Part shown: positions 42,990 through 51,414 of the stretch, piece after piece
Layout of the letters: each line of letters opens with the position of its first letter
Numbering within the stretch: the first letter of the stretch is position 1
Source: Pseudooceanicola nanhaiensis
GTDB lineage: Bacteria > Pseudomonadota > Alphaproteobacteria > Rhodobacterales > Rhodobacteraceae
Reading direction: 5' to 3'
Length of the DNA stretch: 64,000 nt
Assembly (NCBI RefSeq): GCF_020171315.1
Contig: NZ_JAIUZP010000009.1
Coordinates: 1 to 64,000, forward strand
Notes under the pieces: model-generated
Told to the model about the DNA's origin: nothing
Databases searched by the model: none
Seen by the model: only the letters and a program-made list of their open reading frames with translations
Made by a program: the position numbers and the translations under genes

Positions 42990-43721
42990 TCATGCCTGCG
43001 CCGGGGCATTGCCGGAGAGGCCGCCGAGGAAGGCGCGCACCACGGCCGGGTCATTGCGCAGGGCGTCGGCCCGGCCGGTACCGATGATCCGCCCGGCCTC
43101 CAGCAGGTAGGCCCGGTCGGCAAGCGCCAGCGTGGCGCGGGCGTTCTGTTCCACGATCATGATCGTCAGGCCGGTGTCACGGATGCGGACGAGGGCGGCA
43201 AAGACCTCCTGCACCACGATCGGGGCCAGCCCGAGGCTCGGCTCGTCCAGCAGCAGGAGGTCGGGTTTCGACATCAGGGCCCGCCCGATGGCGACCATCT
43301 GCTGTTCGCCGCCCGACATGGTGCCGGCGATCTGGCGGCGGCGTTCGGCAAGGCGGGGAAAGAGCGTCAGGACCTCCTCCCGCGTGGCGGCGGCCCCGGC
43401 GCGGGCCCGCATCGGGTTGGCCCCAAGGGCAAGGTTCTCGGCCACGGTGAGGCCGGGGAAGATGCCACGCCCCTCCGGCACCAGCGCGATCCCCCGGTCC
43501 ACCAGCCCATGCTGCGGCAGCCCGAGAAGCGATTGGCCGTCATAGCCGATCGCGCCGGTGCGCGGCGCGACGCGGCCCGCGATGGCCGAGAGGAGCGAGG
43601 ATTTGCCCGCCCCGTTGGCCCCGAGGATCGCCACCATCTCGCCGCGCGCAACGCTGAGCGAGACACCTTCCAGCGCCACGTGACGCCCGTAGGCGATGGT
43701 CAGGTCACGGACCTCAAGCAT
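42990..43721 (-). CDS. livF: ABC transporter ATP-binding protein LivF
   Basis: A 243-residue ATPase of a branched-chain-amino-acid-type importer. Walker A GANGAGKS is at residues 34-41, signature MSGGEQQM near 137, Walker B LLLLDEPSLGL, then IMIVEQNA with the H-loop position Gln/Asn typical of LivF. The start overlaps the livG stop by 8 bases. It works with LivG as the ATPase pair. Confidence 0.94.
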   Translation of the reverse strand: MLEVRDLTIAYGRHVALEGVSLSVARGEMVAILGANGAGKSSLLSAIAGRVAPRTGAIGYDGQSLLGLPQHGLVDRGIALVPEGRGIFPGLTVAENLALGANPMRARAGAAATREEVLTLFPRLAERRRQIAGTMSGGEQQMVAIGRALMSKPDLLLLDEPSLGLAPIVVQEVFAALVRIRDTGLTIMIVEQNARATLALADRAYLLEAGRIIGTGRADALRNDPAVVRAFLGGLSGNAPAQA

Positions 43722-44442
43722 CTTCCACCTCCCCGAGGTAGGCCGCGATCACCGCCGGGTCCGAGAGCACGTCGCCCGTCGGCCCGTCGGCGATCAGCCG
43801 GCCCGAGTTCATGACTGCGGAGCGCGGGCAGAGCGCCCGGACCGCCTCCATGATGTGTTCCACCATGATGATGCCCAGACCGCGCCCGGCAAGGGAGCGG
43901 ATCAGCTCGATGCCCTCCTGCAACTCGGTCGGGTTCAACCCGGCCAGCCATTCGTCGAGCAGCAGCAGCTCCGGCTCTGCCGCGAGGGCGCGGGCCAGTT
44001 CCAGCCGCTTCTGGTCGAGGTAGAGCAGGTCGCCCGCGATGCCCTGCGCCCGCGCGCCGAGGCCAACCGCCTCCAGCGCGTCGCGGGCCACCGTCTCGGC
44101 GGCGGCCCCCCAGTGGGCGCGATGGCCGAAGACCGCGGGGATCATCACGTTCTCCATCAGCGTCAGCGAGGGCAGGATGCGCACCAGCTGGAAGGTCCGC
44201 GCCACACCGGCGCGTGCGATCTGGTCGGGGCGGCGCCCGGTCAGCACCGTGCCGTTCAGCGCGATCCGCCCCGAGGTCGCGGGCAGGGCGCCCGAGATCA
44301 GGTTCAGCAGCGTCGTCTTGCCCGATCCGTTGGGGCCCAGCAGACCCAGCACCTCGCCGGCCTCAAGCGAGAGGCTGACGCCGTCCACGGCCCGCAGCCC
44401 GCCGAACTGCTTCACCGCTTTGTCGATGGTCAGGAAGGTCAT
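43714..44442 (-). CDS. livG: ABC transporter ATP-binding protein LivG
   Basis: A 242-residue ATPase with Walker A GPNGSGKT (residues 36-43), Walker B LLLLDEWLAGL and H-loop IMVEHIMEAV. The signature loop is the LivG variant LYLDQKRLELARAL in place of LSGGQ. It overlaps livM by four bases (ATGA) and livF by eight, so stoichiometric expression is likely. Confidence 0.93.
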   Translation of the reverse strand: MTFLTIDKAVKQFGGLRAVDGVSLSLEAGEVLGLLGPNGSGKTTLLNLISGALPATSGRIALNGTVLTGRRPDQIARAGVARTFQLVRILPSLTLMENVMIPAVFGHRAHWGAAAETVARDALEAVGLGARAQGIAGDLLYLDQKRLELARALAAEPELLLLDEWLAGLNPTELQEGIELIRSLAGRGLGIIMVEHIMEAVRALCPRSAVMNSGRLIADGPTGDVLSDPAVIAAYLGEVEDA

Positions 44443-45365
44443 GCCTTGGCCTCCCGCGTGGTGGGCCTGCGGCGCAGGCGCAGCTTCTCCAGCCCCGCCA
44501 GAACGCCCTCCGGCAGGACGAAGACCACCGCGATGAAGAGCGCGCCGAGGAAGATCGGATAGGTGTCGGGGAAGTGGACCGAGAGATACTCGAAGAGCAG
44601 GAACAGCGGCACCGCACCGAGGAGCGGGCCCCAGAGCCGGTTGGCCCCGCCGAGCAGCGCCATGATCACCGTCAGGAAGCTGACCGTCGGGTTGAAGACG
44701 ATGGCGGGCTCCACATAGACCCAGCGGGGCGAGGCGATCGCGCCCGCGAGGGTGATGATCGTCGCCGAGAGGGTGAAGGCCACCAGCTTGACCCGGGCGA
44801 GGTTGATGCCCGCATGGGCGGCCACCACCTCGTCGTCGCCGATCACCCGCAGCGCGAGTCCCAGCGGACGGCGGTGCATCCATGCGGTCAGCGCCAGCGT
44901 CAGCGCGGCCAGGGCCAGCAGCTGCCAGTAGATCTGCGCGGGCGTGATATCGAGGAAGATGTAGCGCCCCAGCGTGCCGGTGATCGTGACCTCGTACCAG
45001 GTGATCAGCTGCCGGACGAGTTCGGCCAGCCCGAAGGTGAAGATCACGAAGTAGACGCCCGCCAGCCGCAGGGTCGACAGCCCCACCAGCAGGGCGAGGG
45101 CGGCGCCGATCCCGCCTGCCGCCAGCAGGACCAGCGGATAGGGCAGGGCCTCGTTCAGGACGGCGACGGTGTAGGCGCCGGTGCCGTAGAAGGCGACCGT
45201 GGCCAGCGAGATATAGCGGGTGTGCCCGGAGAAGAGCGCCCAGCTGGAGGCCAGCGTGACGTAGCCCGCCATGCCGATCAGCAGGCCAAGCCCGTAGTCG
45301 GACAGGGCGAGGGGCGCGAGGGCCAGCAGGACAAGCCCCGCAAGGGGAAGTGCGATGCGGATCAT
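44439..45365 (-). CDS. livM: Branched-chain-type ABC transporter permease LivM
   Basis: A 308-residue permease with about eight to ten membrane segments. Typical LivM blocks are GYVTLASSWALFSGHTRYISLATVAFYGTGAYT and ALRVIGDDEVVAAHAGINLARVKLVAFTLSA, the cytoplasmic coupling region. It starts one base after the livH stop and overlaps livG. The final residues (RLRRRPTTREAKA) are cytoplasmic. Confidence 0.92.
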   Translation of the reverse strand: MIRIALPLAGLVLLALAPLALSDYGLGLLIGMAGYVTLASSWALFSGHTRYISLATVAFYGTGAYTVAVLNEALPYPLVLLAAGGIGAALALLVGLSTLRLAGVYFVIFTFGLAELVRQLITWYEVTITGTLGRYIFLDITPAQIYWQLLALAALTLALTAWMHRRPLGLALRVIGDDEVVAAHAGINLARVKLVAFTLSATIITLAGAIASPRWVYVEPAIVFNPTVSFLTVIMALLGGANRLWGPLLGAVPLFLLFEYLSVHFPDTYPIFLGALFIAVVFVLPEGVLAGLEKLRLRRRPTTREAKA

Positions 45366-45366
45366 C

Positions 45367-46233
45367 TCAGCCCCTCCCGAACAGGCCCTGCGGCCGCCAC
45401 AGCAGGACGCAGAGGAAGATGGCGAAGGTGGCGGCCAGTGTCAGGCCCGGGTCGATGGTGGTGACCACGAAGGTCTCGACCAGCCCGAGGGCAAAGCCCG
45501 CGATCAGCGCGCCGGGCACGTTGCCGACACCGCCCATGATCACGATGATCAGCGCCTTCATGGTATAGACCACCCCGTCCGTGGCCGAGAAGGTCTGCAC
45601 CATGGCGATGGAGGCCCCGGCGCAGGCGGCCAGAGCGGTGCCAAGCGCAAAGCCCTGCCGCGCCACGCGCATCACGTCGATCCCCACCAGCGGGGCCGAC
45701 CCGGGCGAGAGCGCCACCGCGCGCATCACCATGCCCCAGCGGGTCCGGGCAAGGGCCAGCGTCAGCGCCCCGCCTGCCACGACGCAGACGCCGAAGGCGA
45801 TCAGCCGGTTCAGCGCCACCGAAACGCCGAGGATGTTCACCCCTCGGTCGAGGTAGGAGATCGAGGTGAAATTCGCGCCGAAGGCCACCAGCAGCAGGCC
45901 CTGGATCAGGAAGAGCAGCCCGAAGGTGGCGAGGATCGAGTCGACCTCCAGCCGCCCCGAGGCGCCCGAGCGCGCCACCAGCGGGCGCATCATCACGGTA
46001 TAGAGCAGCCAGCCCGCGCCATAGCCCGCGGGCACGATCAGCAGCGTGCCCAGCAGGGGCGGCAGGCCGATGGCCTTGAAGAGCGCCACCAGCACGAAGG
46101 CGGCGGCCAGGGTCACCTCGCCATAGGCAAGGTTCATGATCCGGGCGATGCCGTATTGCAGGGTCAGCCCCAGCGCCAGCAGCGCATAGGTGCCACCCAG
46201 CACCAGCCCGAGAATGAGGATCGTCAGGAACAT
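45367..46233 (-). CDS. livH: Branched-chain-type ABC transporter permease LivH
   Basis: A 288-residue permease: GGTYALLALGLTLQYGIARIMNLAYGEV at the start and MRAVALSPGSAPLVGIDVMRVARQGFALGTALAACAG in the coupling loop. The ATG at 46233 is chosen because AAGGA lies 7 bases before it; the GTG at 46239 would be only 2 bases from the same site. The gap to livJ holds a small stem-loop. Confidence 0.92.
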   Translation of the reverse strand: MFLTILILGLVLGGTYALLALGLTLQYGIARIMNLAYGEVTLAAAFVLVALFKAIGLPPLLGTLLIVPAGYGAGWLLYTVMMRPLVARSGASGRLEVDSILATFGLLFLIQGLLLVAFGANFTSISYLDRGVNILGVSVALNRLIAFGVCVVAGGALTLALARTRWGMVMRAVALSPGSAPLVGIDVMRVARQGFALGTALAACAGASIAMVQTFSATDGVVYTMKALIIVIMGGVGNVPGALIAGFALGLVETFVVTTIDPGLTLAATFAIFLCVLLWRPQGLFGRG

Positions 46234-46248
46234 CGTCACATCCTTGCA

Positions 46249-46267
46249 CCGGCCAGCAGCAGGCCGG
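46249..46267 (-). promoter_or_regulatory. Stem-loop between livJ and livH
   Basis: CCGGCC (46249-46254)/GGCCGG (46262-46267) with a 7-base loop lies in the 82-base gap after the binding-protein gene. Such loops often protect the upstream mRNA and lower expression of permease genes. No U run follows. Confidence 0.35.
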
Positions 46268-46315
46268 GGGAGGGGAGGCCAGCGGGCGAGGGGCGATGCC
46301 CCCGCCCGCGCGCAC

Positions 46316-47545
46316 TCACCACTCGGGTTTCGGGATCACGGGGGCGGTGGCGCCCGCACGGTCGGCGGGGTTCACGGCGGTGAAGTGATCGCCCTGCCAC
46401 TGGCCGACCCACCAGAGGTCGCGCAGCTGGTTGTCCTCCAGCTTCGTCGTGCCCAGCACCGTCTCGAAGGTCCCGGTCGAGAATTCCTCGGCCAGCGCCG
46501 CATGGTCGAGGCCGACCCGCTCGATCGCCTGCTGCAGCATCTCCAGCGAGGCATAGGTGATCGAGGAGGCCCAGCTGTCCGGCGGGGTGCCGATCTCGGC
46601 CGTGTGTTTCTCGAAGTAGGCCTGGATCGCGGGGCTGTTGCCGTCCACGCCGCCGATGGACATCACGCCCTCGGCCTTGCCATCGGCGATGCCGGGATAG
46701 ATCGGGAAGGCCCCGCCGACGCCGATGTAGAAGACCTCGGGGTTGTAGCCCATGGACTGCGCCGTCTTGGTCACCCCGAAGGAACCCGGCGGATAGGCGA
46801 AGGCCACGAAGGCGCCTGCGCCGCTGGCCTTGGCCTCGCTCATCAGCGCGGCGAAGTCGGAGGTGCCCAGCGGATAGGTCTCGTCCATCACCAGCTCCAG
46901 CCCGGCCTCGGCAAAGGCGGGCCGCGCCCCCTTCACGAGGTCGATGCCGAAGCCGTCCGCGACCGAGATCATCGCGACCTTGCCGTTGAACGTGCCCGCC
47001 GCCTTGGCCGCGGCCAGCACCTCGGCCAGGCCCTTGGCATAGTCATGGCCGCCGCCCAGCATCCAGAAGCTGCGCTTCCAGCGTTTCACGAAATCGGGCG
47101 CCATGTCGGTGACGGAGGTCACGGCCAGCTGCGGATAGCCGAAGCGATCCATCAGCGGCGCGATGGCAAGGTTGGCCCCGGTGCCCCAGGGCGGCAGGAT
47201 GAAATCGACCTTGTCCTGCGTCGCCAGCCGTTCGATCGCGCGCACGAGGTCCTGGTTCGAGGACCGGTCGTCATACTCGATCACCTCGATCATGCGCTGG
47301 CTGCCGTCGGGCATCTTCAGGCCGCCCGCCGCGTTCACCTCCTTCACCCAGAGCTCGTAGTTCGGGATCGTGGTGATCCCCGCGCCGGTCGCGCTGGGCC
47401 CGGATTTCGAGACGGCGTAACCGATGGTCACCGTGTCTGCGGCATGGGCCGGGCCGGTCAGCGCCGTCGTCATCCCGAGGCCGAGCCCGACCGACAGGGC
47501 AGCCGTCATGGCGCACAGCGAAGCGCGCCGCGTGAAATATGTCAT
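46316..47545 (-). CDS. livJ: ABC transporter substrate-binding protein (LivJ-like)
   Basis: A 409-residue periplasmic binding protein of the leucine-binding (type 1) fold. The signal peptide ends in TGPAHA-ADT (about residue 36). Blocks VTIGYAVSKSGPSATGAG, DDRSSNQDLVRAIERLATQDKVDFILPPWGTGANLAIAPLMDRF and KVAMISVADGFGIDLVKGA are typical. The aromatic/HAAT-type relatives bind substrates other than amino acids, and the aldehyde dehydrogenase in the operon suggests an aromatic or amine precursor; the ligand is unproven. GGGAGGACAAC precedes the ATG. Leader of the operon, divergent from the araC gene. Confidence 0.9.
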   Translation of the reverse strand: MTYFTRRASLCAMTAALSVGLGLGMTTALTGPAHAADTVTIGYAVSKSGPSATGAGITTIPNYELWVKEVNAAGGLKMPDGSQRMIEVIEYDDRSSNQDLVRAIERLATQDKVDFILPPWGTGANLAIAPLMDRFGYPQLAVTSVTDMAPDFVKRWKRSFWMLGGGHDYAKGLAEVLAAAKAAGTFNGKVAMISVADGFGIDLVKGARPAFAEAGLELVMDETYPLGTSDFAALMSEAKASGAGAFVAFAYPPGSFGVTKTAQSMGYNPEVFYIGVGGAFPIYPGIADGKAEGVMSIGGVDGNSPAIQAYFEKHTAEIGTPPDSWASSITYASLEMLQQAIERVGLDHAALAEEFSTGTFETVLGTTKLEDNQLRDLWWVGQWQGDHFTAVNPADRAGATAPVIPKPEW

Positions 47546-47714
47546 GTTGTCCTCCCATCGCGTCCCTCCCGGACGCACGTCTCGCCCACCGCACTCCCCG
47601 GCGGACGATAGGCACAGGCTACGGCGGGGCAGGGCGGTTAAAAATGCACTCCTGTGGCCCATTCTTGTACTTCTGATTGATTTTGCCCGGCGGGATCGGG
47701 CATTCCCTTGGGGT

Positions 47715-48587
47715 ATGGAGGAGAGGATTTTCAGGCCCAGCCGACGCCGCGCCGCGGCAATGGTTCAGCGGATTCGCAGTCCGCTGGGGCAGGCGGGCTA
47801 TGGCCTGTCGCAGGGCGCGGCGCATCTGCTGCTGCTCGATGCGGGCGAGGCGCGCCTGTCGGCAGGGGAGGGCGGCGCGGAGGGCACGACCGCGCCCCGG
47901 CTGCTCTGGCTGCCGGCCGGGCTGCGGCGCGAACTGCTGATCGGGGCGGGCAGCCGGGGCACGCTGTTGACCCTGCCGCAGGCGGCCCTGACCGGGGCCC
48001 TGCCCGCGACACCGCTGGGGGACCAGATGCGCCGGACGCTGGGCCAGCCGATGTCGCTGGCGGGAGAGGCCGGTCGCGTACTGCTGCCGCTGATCGACGG
48101 GCTGGAAGAGGAACGACGCACGGCGGGCCCGGGCGCCGATCTGGCAGAGGTGCAGTATGTCGGGCTGATCCTATTGCACCTGTGGCGCGGCGCACGCGCC
48201 GATCTGGTGGCCCACGGCCGTGCACCGCAGGGGTTGGCGGAACGCTTCGTCATCCTTGCCGGGCAACACCTGCGCGAACACTGGAAGATCGGGGATTACG
48301 CCGCGGCCCTTGGCGTGACGCGGGACCGGCTCGGCTCTGCCGTCCGGCGGGCGACGGAACTCTCGCCCCAAGGCTACCTGCACCGGGCCCTTACGCGCGA
48401 GGCCTGCGCCCTGCTGGCCGATACCGGCATGCCGGTGGCGCAGGTCGCCTTCCGGCTGGGCTATGGCGATCCGGGGTATTTCAACCGCTTCTTCACCCGG
48501 CAGGTGGGGCAGAGCCCTGCACGCTTCCGCAAACTGGCCAAGGCGCGGCGGGCGCGGGGCGACGAAAGCTATGCCGCATGGCCCTGA
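47715..48587 (+). CDS. AraC family transcriptional regulator
   Basis: A 290-residue AraC-type regulator. The C-terminal ~100 residues contain the two HTH units: KIGDYAAALGVTRDRLGSAVRRATELSPQGYLHRAL and GMPVAQVAFRLGYGDPGYFNRFFTRQVGQSPARFRK. The N-terminal cupin-like domain binds the effector. The ATG at 47715 is the first plausible one, though the ribosome site is poor; MVQRIRSP at 47760 is the alternative. It is divergent from livJ (169-base gap), so it probably controls the importer/dehydrogenase operon in response to the substrate. Confidence 0.87.
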   Translation: MEERIFRPSRRRAAAMVQRIRSPLGQAGYGLSQGAAHLLLLDAGEARLSAGEGGAEGTTAPRLLWLPAGLRRELLIGAGSRGTLLTLPQAALTGALPATPLGDQMRRTLGQPMSLAGEAGRVLLPLIDGLEEERRTAGPGADLAEVQYVGLILLHLWRGARADLVAHGRAPQGLAERFVILAGQHLREHWKIGDYAAALGVTRDRLGSAVRRATELSPQGYLHRALTREACALLADTGMPVAQVAFRLGYGDPGYFNRFFTRQVGQSPARFRKLAKARRARGDESYAAWP

Positions 48588-48679
48588 CGCCCTGACCCGG
48601 GCGCGGCGGTGCCCCCCGGAGCGGGGCAGGGGGGCCGTCGAGGGCAGGGGAGGGGGCCGCGCAAGGGGCGGCCCGGGCC

Positions 48680-49894
48680 TCAGCGCATCAGCGCGGGCAA
48701 CTCGCCGGTCAGACCCGCGGCCTCGCGGATGAAGCTCCGGCGCAGGGGCGGCAGGGCGTTGATCGCCCCCATGCCGACGTCGCGCGCCAGCCGCAGCAGC
48801 GGGTTGTCGTTCGAGAAGAGCCGGTTCGACAGGTCGGTCGCCATGGCCAGCGTCGCCGTGTCGAAGCGCCGCCATTCCTGATACCGCATCAGCACCGTCT
48901 CGGCGCCGATGTCCTCGCCGCGCTGCTGGGCCTCCTCCAGCACCTGCGCCAGCGCGCCGATGTCACGCAGGCCCGCGTTGAGCCCCTGACCCGCGATCGG
49001 GTGCATCCCGTGGGCCGCATCGCCGATCAGCGCCACGCGGGGCGCGATGAAGCTCTGCGCCAGCGAGAGGCCGAGCGGATAGGAGAAGCGTTTGCCCGCA
49101 AGGCTGATCTGGCCGAGGAAATCGCCGAACCGGGGCCTCAGCACGGCGAGGTAGTCCTCGTCCGTCAGCGCGTTGATCGCCTTGGCCGCGCCGTGCCGCT
49201 CGCTCCAGACGATGGAAGAGCGGTTGCCGGGCAGGGGCAGGATCGCCAGCGGGCCGGGGGGCATGAAGAACTGGTGCGCCACGCCCTCGTGGGGCAGCTC
49301 ATGGGCGATGGCACAGACAAGCGCCGTCTGGCCGTAGTCCCAGCCGGTGCGCTTGATGCCCGCCCGCGCGGCGGTGCCGCTGGCCCGCCCGTCGCAGCCC
49401 ACCAGCAGCTTGGCCGAGAGGCTCTGCCCCGAGGCCAGCGTGACGGTGACGCCATCGACGCCCGGCTCCTGCGCGATCACTGTCTCGCCATGCAGGACGG
49501 TCAGGCCGGGGGCGGCCTCCATCGCCTCGGCGAAGGCACGGCGCAGGTAGCGGTCCTCGAGCATCTGGCCCATCGGGCCTTCCTCGATCTCGCGGTGGTC
49601 GAAATGCATCCAGAAGGGCGCGGGCCCTTCGCCGGCGCGGCCGTCGGTGACCTTGATGTCCAGCATCGGCTGGGCCTTGTCGCCGACCCGGTCCCAGACC
49701 CCGATCGCCGTCAGCAACCGGACCGAGGCAAGGGCGAGCGCATAGGAGCGCCCGTCGAAGTCATCGGCCCCCTGCGCCTGCGCGGGCAGCGCATCCACCA
49801 GCGTGACACGGAAGCCGGCCCGCACGAGGGCCAGAGCGAGCGCGGGGCCGTTCAGCCCGCCCCCGGTGATCAGGATATCGGCATCATGTTCCAT
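48680..49894 (-). CDS. UbiH/UbiF/Coq6-type FAD-dependent monooxygenase
   Basis: A 404-residue flavoprotein hydroxylase of ubiquinone biosynthesis. The FAD Rossmann motif is ITGGGLNGPALALAL near residue 10, the DG motif VGCDGRASGTA is in the middle, and GDAAHGMHPIAGQGLNAGLRD near 290-310 is the ribityl-binding motif. It hydroxylates the quinone ring; which position (C5, C6 or UbiL-like C1) cannot be told by sequence alone. MEHDADILITGGG is the natural start. It is divergent from the amidase gene. Confidence 0.9.
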   Translation of the reverse strand: MEHDADILITGGGLNGPALALALVRAGFRVTLVDALPAQAQGADDFDGRSYALALASVRLLTAIGVWDRVGDKAQPMLDIKVTDGRAGEGPAPFWMHFDHREIEEGPMGQMLEDRYLRRAFAEAMEAAPGLTVLHGETVIAQEPGVDGVTVTLASGQSLSAKLLVGCDGRASGTAARAGIKRTGWDYGQTALVCAIAHELPHEGVAHQFFMPPGPLAILPLPGNRSSIVWSERHGAAKAINALTDEDYLAVLRPRFGDFLGQISLAGKRFSYPLGLSLAQSFIAPRVALIGDAAHGMHPIAGQGLNAGLRDIGALAQVLEEAQQRGEDIGAETVLMRYQEWRRFDTATLAMATDLSNRLFSNDNPLLRLARDVGMGAINALPPLRRSFIREAAGLTGELPALMR

Positions 49895-49975
49895 GCGGCG
49901 CAATATGCGCCCCCGGGCGGGATTGTCCATGCGTCCCGCTGGCGCTACCGTCCCGGCGACGCAAGGAGTACCCAC

Positions 49976-51304
49976 ATGCAGGACTGGCTATGGATGACTG
50001 CCGCCGATCTCGGCCGCGGCATCGGCAGCGGCGCCATCGACCCGGTGGCGCTGACCAAGACCTATCTGGACGCCATCGACGCCCACCCCGACCGCGACCG
50101 GATCTACACGGTCGTCACCCATGACCGCGCCCTGGCCGAAGCCGGCGCCGCGGCGGAACGTGCCCGCGCGGGCCTGCGCCTCTCGCCGCTGGACGGGGTG
50201 CCGATCAGCTGGAAGGACCTGTTCGATTCGGCGGGCGTGGCGACCGAGGCCGGTTCGCGCCTGCTGAAGGGCCGGGTGCCCGATGCGGATGCGCCGGTGC
50301 TTGCCAATGCCACGGCGCAGGGCCTCGTCTGCCTCGGCAAGACGCATATGTCGGAACTGGCCTTCTCGGGGCTGGGGCTGAACCCGATGACCGCGACCTC
50401 GCCCAACGTGAACGATCCCAAGGCGGTGCCGGGCGGTTCCTCCTCGGGCGCGGGGGCCTCGGTCGCCTTCGGCCTTGCGGCGGCGGGCATCGGCTCGGAC
50501 ACCGGCGGCTCGGTCCGCATCCCCTCGGCATGGCAGGACCTCGTGGGGCTCAAGACCACCGCCGTGCGGATCACCCTGAAGGGGGTCGTGCCGCTCTGCC
50601 TGAAGTTCGACACCATCGGGCCGCTCTGCCGCTCGGTCGAGGACGCGGGGCTGCTGCTGGCGGCCATCGAGGGCGGCAAGCCCGCCGACCTCGCCGGGGC
50701 CACGCTGAAGGGCGTGCGCATGGCGGTGCTGACCACCTGCGTTCTCGACGACCTGCGCCCCGAACCGAAGGCCGCCTTTGAGGCCGCGCTGGAGAAGCTG
50801 CGCGCCGCGGGCGCCGAGCTGGTCGAGGTGGCCGCCCCCGAGGTGGACCGCGCCATGGCGCTCTCCGGGCTGCTCTTCACCGCCGAGGCCTATGGCCTGT
50901 GGCGCGAGGTGATCGAGGCCAACCCCGAGGTCATGTATGACCGCATCCTCGAACGCTTCCGCGCCGGGGCCACGGCCCTTGCCGCCGACTACGTGGCGGC
51001 CTGGCAGGCGCTGGAGCAGGCCCGCGCAGAGTGGGCCGCGCGCATGGCGGGCTTCGATGCCGTGCTGGCGCCGACCTCTCCGATCCTGCCGCCCGACGCG
51101 CTGCGGCTGGTGGAGGACGAGACCTATTACGTGACCGAGAACCTGCTGGCGCTGCGCAATACCCGCGTCGGCAACATGATGGGGCTTTCGGCGCTGACGC
51201 TGCCCACCGGCACGCCGTCCTGCGGGCTGATGCTGATGGGCCGCCCCATGGGCGAGGAGGCCCTGCTGCGGATTGGCGCAGTCGCCGAGAAGGTCCTGAC
51301 CTAA
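49976..51304 (+). CDS. Amidase-signature enzyme (GatA-like)
   Basis: A 442-residue amidase-signature hydrolase. The Ser-cisSer-Lys triad is present: Lys80 (ISWKD), the cis-serine in GGSSSG (153-158) and nucleophile Ser179 in SDTGGSVRIPS. The protein is shorter than most GatA subunits (about 480-500) and gatB/gatC are not adjacent, so it is probably a free amidase for small amides. AAGGAG at 49963-49968 sets the start. A perfect 24-base palindrome follows the stop. Confidence 0.86.
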   Translation: MQDWLWMTAADLGRGIGSGAIDPVALTKTYLDAIDAHPDRDRIYTVVTHDRALAEAGAAAERARAGLRLSPLDGVPISWKDLFDSAGVATEAGSRLLKGRVPDADAPVLANATAQGLVCLGKTHMSELAFSGLGLNPMTATSPNVNDPKAVPGGSSSGAGASVAFGLAAAGIGSDTGGSVRIPSAWQDLVGLKTTAVRITLKGVVPLCLKFDTIGPLCRSVEDAGLLLAAIEGGKPADLAGATLKGVRMAVLTTCVLDDLRPEPKAAFEAALEKLRAAGAELVEVAAPEVDRAMALSGLLFTAEAYGLWREVIEANPEVMYDRILERFRAGATALAADYVAAWQALEQARAEWAARMAGFDAVLAPTSPILPPDALRLVEDETYYVTENLLALRNTRVGNMMGLSALTLPTGTPSCGLMLMGRPMGEEALLRIGAVAEKVLT

Positions 51305-51316
51305 ATGCCACAAATC

Positions 51317-51340
51317 AGCGCCGCCCGCGCGGGCGGCGCT
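51317..51340. terminator. Perfect palindrome after the amidase gene
   Basis: AGCGCCGCCCGC/GCGGGCGGCGCT is a 24-base perfect palindrome without loop bases or a T run, 13 bases after the stop. It may be a Rho-assisted terminator or an mRNA 3' end stabiliser. Confidence 0.5.
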
Positions 51341-51414
51341 GGACGAATGCCCCCGGCATGCGTTACCTTCGCAGCCAACGGGGCGAAAATGATCCCGAAT
51401 TCGAGGCAGTATAG

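Noticed and set aside
41361-43814. 817-codon plus-strand open frame
   Set aside because: Antisense to the aldehyde dehydrogenase and livF, both certain genes.
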